Shown here: positions 20,223 through 28,841 of the stretch, in pieces
How positions within the stretch are numbered: the stretch's first letter is position 1
Layout: the number at the start of each line of letters is the position of its first letter
Assembly (NCBI GenBank): GCA_027596035.1
Contig: JADGJA010000231.1
Location: forward strand, 1 to 28,841
From: Thoreauomyces humboldtii
Taxonomy: Eukaryota; Chytridiomycota; Chytridiomycetes; Spizellomycetales; Powellomycetaceae
Length of the DNA: 28,841 nt
Reading direction: 5' to 3'
Notes under the pieces: generated by a model
Databases searched by the model: none
Seen by the model: the letters and a program-made list of their open reading frames with translations, nothing else
What the model was told of the DNA's origin: nothing
Translations under genes and position numbers: made by a program

Positions 20223-23200
20223 ATGCTCAACTCCAGGGACAGGAGCGGACAGGCGGACGAGCCAATACACGCGCGCCCGCCCGAACGGGTTCGACATATC
20301 CAGAAAGCACGAAGACAAGCAGACCTTCCCGAATCTCCCGCAAATGGCTACGGGTTCATAGCGGGGCATGCAAACAGGCAGGCGGGCTTGGAGGTAACGC
20401 CGCGTCCCGGCCAGGTATGACTTCAGTGGCACCCCTGTCTCTTCACCAAGCGATTGCTTCAACTAACTTCTGCAGTCAGCGCACATCTCACCTCGGGTAC
20501 CCGCTGCTCCGAGCTCTCCGAATCGGCTTTTGGCGTCCCGTCACCGGCTTGTCCGGAAGCAGGGCAATACCATCCGGACCGATGCATTGGAACATCGTCC
20601 TTCTGGAGTCAGCAGAAGCATATCGCTCAGCACCGCGGCGCACACGTCCAACCTCTCTGCCGTAGATGACGAAGGAGGTACTCTTCCGCGGCATCTCAAA
20701 CCTAAACCTTACGACGAAGAGGAGGTCCGGGAATATATGAAGAGAAAACGAAAAGAAAAGAGATTGGAGGCGTTGCAGGAGCCTGACAGAGATATAAGAA
20801 AGCATGATCGCGAGAAACCATACGACGTCGAGAAAGTCAAAGGTTACATGCAGAGGAAGTTACAGGAACGTGAGCAGCAGAAGCGCAACCAGCAACGGGA
20901 GGATGAGGCCCGCGCGCAGAAGCTGGCAAAAACGATGGAGGACCTAGCGAGCTACCGAAAACGGCAAGGTGAAGCTACGAAGCGGAGAGCGGCCCATGCC
21001 GCACAACTCCTAAGCCAGTATCCCGGCGCTACGAATCAAGCAAGTCCGAGCTCAGCAACTTCGCACGTTGCTCCACGCTTTAGGGAAAACACACTTGAGG
21101 AAATCAATGTGCTGGCTGGAACTCCTACATTCAGGCGTGAACCTGCGGCCGAACCACTGACTCGGAATCTTGGAATCGAAAATGCGCCCGATCCCCAAAC
21201 ATTGGGTACCAGTCTTGCTTACTTGGCGCAAGACACGGCTCGGCACTCCTTTTCGGACGCCAGATGCGACCGGAAATCAGAGCAGGCTTGGAGGCCGATG
21301 CGGCCGATTTCCAAAGCGGGGCGTGATTCAACACTTGCCATTTCCGCGCCTGGCATTCATCCGGCGCAGCTACGCATCGAGGCTGTTTTAGCATCTGCCA
21401 GGGCACTCCAGCAACGACTTGGACGTGTGGATCCTAGGAACTCGGATCCGGGAAATTGCCAGGCGGTCGCGCTTGTCAATTCGTCACAGAGTACAGACTT
21501 CGAATCCGATGACTCAGAATCGCAAGTCTCGAGAGGGGATGCGCAAGCGCTGCCACGCCCCCCCACGTCGTTACCTCTCCATATTCCTTCGTCGCCTTCC
21601 TATCTGTCATCTACGTCTTCTCCTCCCTACCACCATACCCAAAATGTTAATGCTTCCCATCTGACCCATGTTCCTATCATTGGTACGGATTCTCCTCCAT
21701 CTGCGAGGCATGATGACGCCTTGGACATAGAGCCGAATTACCCGAACGCCTCACTCAACCATTATGCCAAGCAGTCCTTGCGATCCGCCCCAAGTACGCA
21801 TGTAGTTCCCGATGATCCTAAGCCAGGAGCTCGATCCCCTCCACGGTCGCCCCGCTTCAACTCTTCCATTAGGGCCGAGGTGAAGACCCGGGGCACAATT
21901 CCCTTTCCGGACTCTGGCGAAGACGCGCCCATAATACCTGACAGATATAGTGTCCTCAATATCTTCACCAAAAGATATACTATCAGTCCAAATCTGGGCG
22001 CCTCGGTTGTGCAGAATGCTCCACTTTCGCATCCAAGCGAAACGATTATCAGTGGCTCCAGACTTACTGACCGGGTGCAGTCGGTTACTCCGGAAAAGAG
22101 CTCAGGGGCCCATAGCTATGTATTACTAGCATCGCATCATACAACTCCTGAACGTTCTAGTCATTCCGAGAGAAACAGTTTGCACATGCAAACAGCACCA
22201 TTCCCTCAAAATTCGGACCTTAGTTATCCTGAAGAACCTATTGAAGATATCAAGACGCACGGCAACTGTGCTACACAAGCAAAGTCGCTGTCAATGATTG
22301 ATGGCGATGCTGTGATCGATGAGAGCCTCGCATCTGGGACTGACGGGGTTGCGAGCTCGTATCAGAACATCGTCGAGGAGCACACTGCGGAGAGGTCTGT
22401 CAGCATCGCAGAAAACCTACCTAGCGAAGACTTTGGCGAAGACCAAAGCCAGGGTGGAAATTCAAGATTCCACCTTGAATCAAGAGCTGATTCATCGGAA
22501 GTGCAAGAGGGGATTGTTCCAGAAAGTTTTCCGACATCTTCGCAATCCGAACCAACAAACCGGCCAGGGGATATACTGCCGTCTGAAACGCCTATTCCAC
22601 CCTCCTCTCAGCGCACTTCTTCGTTTACAACCTCTCGTAGTCGAACCTCATCGACAGGATCAGGTCGCGGCTACGAGGATGGCAAGCGTAACTCAAGCTC
22701 GAGACAATACGGTGATACTCGCAAATCTCTGCTAAAGCAGGCAGCCCGTTTATCTCCTCAGTCTCTCTCGCGAAAACTTATGACTGAGATTGATCTTTTG
22801 GAGGCTATCGAAGAATCGCGGGTCCAGCTTGCACAGCTGGAAAACGTCGGGCAAAATGCCTTTCATCCTACCAATGCCCAGACATCCAGCACCTCAGAGC
22901 CGGTTAATATCAAACTAGACGGCGGCGTGAGGCCAACTGAAGGTGCTAACCCCGCCACCGAACCTATCGGCTACGCTGATGATGTTTTCGAAGAGATTTC
23001 GGACATACATCCTAAGGGTTCCCCCTCGGAACGTAAGGTTGCAGAAGATCCTAGCGCATCAGAATTACACAAGCCGAGTTCGCGTCCGGATGTCAGGGCT
23101 AGTCTCGATTCACGACCGCAGAAAGCTCGCCTGAAAGGAGAATTTGAGCGCATGCCAGCTCGTGATATACAAGCTTTTCTGGTCAAGGTAAGGCGCAAGC

Positions 23201-26200
23201 CAACGACTCGTTCATTTTGGTCCCCTTCTGATCTGTGACGCCCCTCAGGCCCGCAACACACGCCGCGCTGATGAGGCACACATTCTTTTACGTCAAAAAG
23301 CGCTGGACGATCAGACTCGCTGCGAGGTGGCTCTCCTCCGACATCAGCGTGCGACACACCCCAAAACGGCCGACACCGAGAAATTCGCTCAATTGACGAA
23401 AAACTTGGTACGAGACCTTCGCTTGTCTCCTCAACAGAATTCACGCTTACAACTCTATGTTTTAGGAGCGCGCAGTGATGGTGAGGTATGCCGCAGACAA
23501 ATCAGATCTCCAGCGTTTGTTAGGTGTCATTCGCGACGAATATGCTCAGAAAGTTTTGGTGAGTTTGGGGTCAGGGTCAACCTCGGGATTCATTCTTGCT
23601 GATGCGATAATCTCCAAGGCCGTTAAAGATACGATTCGTTCCCGGGAGGTCAAAGGGTCACCATCTCGAGCTCACGGCAGTGCGTATACTAGCGAAAGCG
23701 CTCGGGAGTCCCCTAGACAGCCCTTAGTGGCCTCCTCCGGCGACAAGAATTCTGAAAGTATACCGGAAGTAGTTCAGCACCACAGTGCGAGCCTGAAGTC
23801 TGAAATCTCTGAAGAGATTGAAGTAGAGCAGATTCTTGTACCTTCCGAGTCTGTCGATCAAATCACACCTCGGGGCAGCGGGTCAAACTCGCCATTGCCC
23901 ATGAGTGTAAGCGCCGAATTTTCGGAAGCAGAAACACCCGGAAGCAGTTTTGCCGATCTTCTGGGCAAGCTGCGGCAGGCGCGTGTAAAAACCCATGATA
24001 CCACTTATCTTGCCAAGAAGGAGCGTCGCTTAAATGTTAGCCGCCAGATTGCGGAAGATCTGGTTCGGAAGAAGCAGGAGACGAGTCAATGGGAGAACAG
24101 ACTCAACGCCGAAGCCCAGCAGATCAACCGACTCCTGGACGGCGTTCTGATCGAGAAACAGACAAAGTCACTGGACCCTCGCATAGAAAAACACCGTTCT
24201 CTTCGAAAGCAGCAAAGTTCCATCCAACCTTCCATATCCGTAACGAAAGATGTCGATCGTGTCAGCGAAGAGGTCGAAGAAGATATCGAGGCGGAGCACA
24301 CAGTTCCGGATGAGATTTCATCTCATATGGTGGCTGAATCAGAACAGGAGGAGTCAATCATACAAGAGGTCTCTTCCCTCGCGCAATCACAGGTCGATGA
24401 GGTCTCCGAGGACTTTGGAGAAGAGCTTCGCAGGTCTGAAGCAGAGGTGCCAACAGGCTTTCAACATCGCGAATCCAATGCTGACTCCTATGCGGAATCG
24501 TTCGAGGAGCTCAGTGCCTCGCGTACAACGTTCGTGACCGAAAACGATCGCATCCGTGCCATTGAAAAGGAGACCAAAGACCTTGAAGATCGTATTGCCC
24601 ACCTCAAGAAACAGGTCACTGAACGACGGCAACTTGCCAACGAAGCATATCATGACAAGCTGGCGAGGCAGCGCGCCAAGATGCAGAAGACCGAGACAAG
24701 ATTACTTCAAGAGCTGAAAGCTTTGAACGACGTGATCAAACAGTCCGGCAAGTCCTTAGACGACCTTTCGAGTTCACCGCCTTCAACAGAGGACCCTCCG
24801 ATTGCTGCGTCCGCTCGTAACCGGGACGCATCGTACCCCATCCCCGTTGGTCACAAAACCGTTAAGCTCGCAAAGGCAGCAAGCTCAGCGGTTGTACCTA
24901 TAGCCGCGGCTCAACCGCCCTCGGTTGCTTCCGCACCCAGCCATATCAACGATGTATCTGAATCAATTGAGGCCGTCAGCGAAGAGATCGAGGAGGATGT
25001 TTCTTCACACATTTCCGATGACCTTGCTGCCTTGCCGCATGTCGTAACCAGTGAAGCCCCCAAGGAGAACTCGTATGAGGATGATTTTGCCTCCCCGTCG
25101 GAACAGCCGGAGATCACCGCTCGGCAGGACGTGTCACCCGAACATGTTACCGAAGAGGTAATCGACGAGGTGCCTTCAGAACTGTCCATAAGCTCCATAA
25201 CTCCATCAAAAGCCTCCGTGAAGAAGCAGATTATCCTCGAGCACCCTTCGTCGCCAGCAGAAGAAAGCGAACATGTGTCTGTCCACGAGTATCAGTCTGA
25301 CTTCGACCCTCCCAGCGCACGCATGGCTGACTCGACCGCGGAAGACGACAATCGACATCTTTTCGCGGAACGACTCGATAGTCCCCGTTTGCCCGAGGAG
25401 GCATCTGAACCGACACATCATCAGAAGGACCTTCCCAGCGAGAGTTCAATCGAGGAACTCGTAGAGGAAGACGCAGACACCAGCCACGTCGAAAGTTTGC
25501 ACCCGTCGGAAGAAGAACACCTGGTTCACGCCCCGTCCGAGATCTTCCCGCAAGAGGAGATCCCGTTGGAGGGTCCTACTACCTCTCTCGATTTGCTGGG
25601 AAATGAGAGCACTGCAGAGCTTGTCGCAGAAACCGTTCTATCGGAACTCATTGGCGAAGCTATTACAGGTGCGCCTTATCGGGACTATGGGAATGGGTTT
25701 CCCGCGATTCTAACATTTTGTTCGTTGTAGTTATGATGGGATTAAAACGAAAGCGTCCAGCCGTTCCATCGACTATCCCTATACCAGATTCGTTGATTAC
25801 TCCGCCGTCGGTGGAAGTCTCGACATTGGACACGGCTCCTAACAACGAAGGTGATATAGCCGTGGAAATGATCATGGACGACCTTTTGCAAGATACCCTT
25901 GACAAGATGCTACATATACCTGGGAAGATGGATACCACGTTCCCGTGCTCGCCTCCAAGCAGACAAAGCTCGAAGACTCCTTCCCCTATTCCCTCTCGTC
26001 CCAGTGCGGAGACAGCCGGGGAGTTCGTGCGGAAGCTGTTGGATGTCGAGCTCTTGGAAAACGTCCGCTACGACGCGACGCCTACGATATCCATGAACAT
26101 TGTGCCGGTGATGGAAGACGATGAGATCTCGCCTGCTCGACAAACCCTTCTCATACATGCCACGCACGAGGCTTTGACGCTTATGTTCAAGGAACACGAA

Positions 26201-26488
26201 AAGCGACGTGCTCAACCCCTTGCGGATTGGCATGGTCTTCGACCGCGCCCGCTGATCAAGACTCAGGTCATCGAAGGATGCGTTCAGCGGGTATCAACTT
26301 GGGCAAGTTATGCCGAGAGGCATGGAGAGAACCTTGACGGACTCTTGATTGCTCAAATCAAGGAGGCTGAACAGCTTTGGAAGCGAAGGGCGGAATGGGA
26401 GCAAATACGCTGGGAGGCAGTGGCGGACGAAATCTGGAGTGATCTTTTGGACGATACCATTGGTTGTTTGAATCATATGCCTGAGTAA
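20223..26488 (+). CDS. CEP350-like centrosomal/basal-body protein
   Basis: Exons 20223-20414, 20476-23187, 23249-23407, 23466-23558, 23619-25668, 25731-26488; introns of 58-62 nt; about 1,987 aa. CEP350 anchors microtubules at centrioles with FOP and EB1, and is found where centrioles are. Evidence: two KPYDxExVxxYMxRK units followed by charged helix (139-155 and 178-192); coiled-coil blocks around 960-1052 (AHILLRQKAL to RYAADKSDLQRLL) and, after the GKLRQAR block, KKERRLNVSRQIAEDLVRKKQETSQWENRLNAEA, close to the tyrosine/leucine-rich CEP350 coil; a long helix near IRAIEKETKDLEDRIAHLKK; many acidic SEEIEEDV and SYEDDF motifs, typical of CEP350; and a C-terminal domain ending EIWSDLLDDTI. The first intron has a textbook CTAAC branch site. 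The 60-nt fourth intron is a multiple of three and open, so retention is possible. The N-terminal Met is provisional. Low-complexity Ser/Pro regions are probably disordered. Confidence 0.78.
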
Positions 26489-26646
26489 TTTGGCTGGAAC
26501 CGATAAGCTACTGTATCAAGCTCGCCAGCTGGCTATCGAATTCAGTAAGTTTCGGACGTTCGGACACATGACGTTGTCATCTGAGAGCATACTCATCCTA
26601 CACCATTGGGTGAAGTCGAGCATTGCGTGTTTCCGTCCCAGCAAAT

Positions 26647-28592
26647 ATGGCGAGTAATATCAATAGCGTCGAGCTGGAATCTCCAGTCCTTGAGGTCGAT
26701 CCACCTCATCACATTGGGGAGACCATGAATGTGACCTTGACTCTGACGGGTAAGTGGACCTCCCTGTTAGCGTCGTCAGGAGCGACCGAGAAGACCGATC
26801 CACTGACTGCATTCCATACAGCAAAATTCAACGGGTAAGCGACGATCAGCGTGTTCCACGTTTCCATGTAATCTCAGGCGAACTCATTCTCCATAAAAAT
26901 AGTTGCAAGTATCCAATATCCATTTCGGCATATAAAACGCTAGGAGACCTGAAAAATCAGCTCTTCGAAGCGACCGGCGTCCGGCCGCACAGGCAAAAGC
27001 TCATTGGGTTTGCAAAGGTGACTCGGGAGTCCAAGTCACGGAATTCTCGAGCTCAGAAGCTTATCACCCGATTTTGGAAAGGGCAAAATCCCAGCCGATA
27101 CTGTCATACTCGACACTCTCAATGTTGACGGCAAGATGTTTATGATGCTGGGAACAGGTCCGTAAGCAACACTGACTGCCCCGCGGCGTTCCCTTTTAAT
27201 TCGAAATCTTCTCCCCAGTCGAGGATAAGATCCACGTCGAACCGGAAGTCATGCCTGAGGTCTTAAATGTGAGGCCGGCCCTTGGAGTCGGTGTGGTACG
27301 AGCAGGCAGCGTCTGATACCTCTTTGTCCAGGATCTCGATTTCGATTTTGATTATGCCCCTGAGGGGGACGCGAAAGGAGAGGTAGCGAACCAACGCAAA
27401 CTTTTGGAATACACGGAAAAGGTGCGAACGGAAGCGCCAACGTTATGGGCCCTTGTCCATATTTTTCATTGCTTTCTTTGTGTATTAGACAAATATTTCT
27501 ATAATCAACGATTTTCGACCGGGTGAGGGTTTTACTGAGATGCGCAGCTGCGAGACTGCTAGCTCATGATTTTCCGAATTCAGGGAAGAAGCTCCTCGTC
27601 CTGGACCTGGACTACACGCTGTTTGGTAAGCATAAGCAGTCAAGTACGCACTGCTTGAACTGTCCGAACATCTAATATGCACTTGCAGATTGCAAAACGC
27701 CAGCGAGCCACATCTCCCTTCTTGCAAGGCCAGGGATGCATCAGATGCTGGTGAGTCTGACACATGACGGAATACTATTAGGCTGTTATTCGCGCTAACT
27801 CCTTGAAAGACAGCCGCTTACCAGTACTACGACATATGCGTATGGAGTCAAACGGCGTGGAAGGTAAGGTCACATTCACAGACGGCGGCGCTTACTATCC
27901 TTCCCACAACTTTAGTTTGTCACTATAGTGGCTAGAGATGAAGATTACGGAGCTAGGAATGCTGACGCATCCTGGCTATCGGATAGCCTTCGGTATTGTC
28001 ATGAGCGTTGTGCGTGTGCGGTGAAGACGCTTTTCTCGTTCACCCGCTCATGCCACCAATGTCCTCTTCTCCCAGTCCTAGATAGAACTTCTATGTTTTC
28101 CATCACCAGCTCCACGCGCAAGATCGAAGGAAAGCCGGTCAAGCATGAAGTAAAGGCGCTCGACCTAATCTGGCGAAAGTTTCCGCATCTTGGACCCCAA
28201 AGTAAGTACATAAGCGGCTTGGTTCGATAAACAAGGCTATAGCTTACTGGAGAAACAGATACCGTGCATGTGGATGATGTGAGCCGTAACTTTGCAATGA
28301 ATCCTCAGAGTGGCTTAAAGATTTCGGCTTTCAAGAATGGGCCGGTGACAAGGTCGACAGATCGCGTTTTGTTCCCTTTGACAAAGTATCTCCTGCAGCT
28401 CGCCCTCGTCGACGATTTTCAAACACTGAATCATGAGGTTTGGTCATTGTACTACAATTCTCGTCGACCCGAAACTCACGACGCGTTCCATCGCAGACCT
28501 GGAAATCTTTTACCGGCGACATGGCTCATATCCCCGAGGAATCGCTCGTCGAAGGCGCGGAAGGGTCCGAAACGTGGGGAACGTGGAGGTGA
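26647..28592 (+). CDS. UBLCP1: Ubiquitin-like domain-containing CTD phosphatase 1 (proteasome phosphatase)
   Basis: Exons 26647-26749, 26822-26834, 26903-27017, 27082-27157, 27219-27268, 27332-27421, 27489-27522, 27584-27625, 27689-27750, 27810-27863, 27929-27992, 28076-28201, 28259-28437, 28497-28592; 367 aa. UBLCP1 is a nuclear HAD-family phosphatase whose ubiquitin-like domain docks on the proteasome regulatory particle and whose activity restrains 26S assembly. The UBL spans about 25-105 (GVRPHRQKLIGF, MMLGT). The catalytic DxDxT is Asp168-Leu-Asp170-Tyr-Thr172; the downstream metal-binding pair is Asp282-Asp283 in HVDDVSRNFAMNPQSGLKI. The C-terminal KYLLQLALVDDFQTLNHE also fits. Exon 2 is a 13-nt microexon whose inclusion is needed for frame. 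The last intron (28438-28496) has a weak GTTTGG donor; reading through gives an alternative end at 28680. At 158 bp from the CEP350-like stop, its promoter is very short. Confidence 0.94.
26822..26834 (+). other. UBLCP1: 13-nt microexon of UBLCP1
   Basis: This exon supplies the codons for Lys-Phe-Asn and parts of the flanking Ala and Gly. It is bounded by a CATACAG acceptor and a GTAAGC donor. Joining exon 1 directly to exon 3 breaks the frame, and the spliced product restores a contiguous first beta strand of the UBL domain. Confidence 0.85.
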
Positions 28593-28841
28593 TGTTCTAC
28601 TGTATTCAATAGCACAGGATCCCATGAAGTTGAGTTGTTCCCGACGTGATACCGTAGGCGAGTCAGGATTCTGTCCATAAAATGTGACGTTTTTGATGGG
28701 ATCCTCGATCGTTCCGGTTCCCGCCGAGAAGCGACCGTCGCTCTCGTCACGACCGGCCAGCCCCCTCGTGGCACGCGCTTTTGCCCTTTGCACTTTTTGC
28801 CCCTTTCGGCCCGAATACAAGTAGCCCCCCCACCCTCATCT
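28593..28841. other. Downstream flank of UBLCP1
   Basis: The remaining 249 bp hold no recognisable gene. They would include the 3' untranslated region of UBLCP1 and, if the last intron is retained, codons up to 28680. The minus-strand frame across 28476-28820 has no motifs and lacks an ATG start at its longest extent. Confidence 0.5.

Noticed and set aside
1..28841. tRNA, rRNA, transposase, integrase, CRISPR repeats, secondary-metabolite or defence cluster
   Set aside because: Scanning by eye found no cloverleaf, no regular spaced repeats, no mobile-element protein and no biosynthetic or immune domains.

Overview
The window reads as nuclear DNA of a zoosporic (flagellate, chytrid-like) fungus. 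Nearly every gene is split by short spliceosomal introns, mostly 52-85 nt, with GTAAGT/GTGAGT donors and CTAAC/CTGAC-like branch sites. The N-acetylglutamate synthase is of the fungal type. Two genes look like flagellum/centriole components: a WDR87/WDR97-like WD40 protein and a CEP350-like centrosomal protein. Such genes are absent from fungi that have lost the flagellum. The lineage call is an inference from gene content; no database search was possible.

Layout, left to right. A G-rich leader with small upstream ORFs precedes mitochondrial N-acetylglutamate synthase (+, 490-2427, one exon). After 0.7 kb without a clear gene come peptidyl-tRNA hydrolase (-, 3104-4057, 3 exons) and transketolase (+, 4823-7178, 4 exons), divergent from a shared GC-box-bearing interval. 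Transketolase converges on a large DUSP/UBL ubiquitin-specific protease of the Ubp12/USP4-15 type (-, 7335-12272, 9 exons). That protease shares a 347-bp divergent promoter with the WDR97-like gene (+, 12620-18817, 20 exons). A further 0.6-0.75 kb without a clear gene leads to the mitochondrial ribosomal protein bL36m (-, 19583-19804). It is divergent from the CEP350-like gene (+, 20223-26488, 6 exons), and 158 bp later comes the proteasome phosphatase UBLCP1 (+, 26647-28592, 14 exons including a 13-nt microexon).

The set is mostly housekeeping: arginine synthesis, pentose phosphate pathway, mitochondrial translation (Pth1, bL36m) and ubiquitin-proteasome control (Ubp12-type DUB, UBLCP1), plus two adjacent co-oriented cilium/centriole genes. 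I found no tRNA, rRNA, transposon, CRISPR or prokaryote-like operon. The most notable observations are the neighbouring cilium/centriole genes, the duplicated N-terminal motif in the CEP350-like protein, the microexons, a length-neutral in-frame intron, an odd splice junction in the protease, and possible uORFs before the arginine gene. I see no convincing undescribed multi-gene system. Exon limits were set by hand from splice consensus, reading-frame continuity and family motifs; all phases were checked for consistency.
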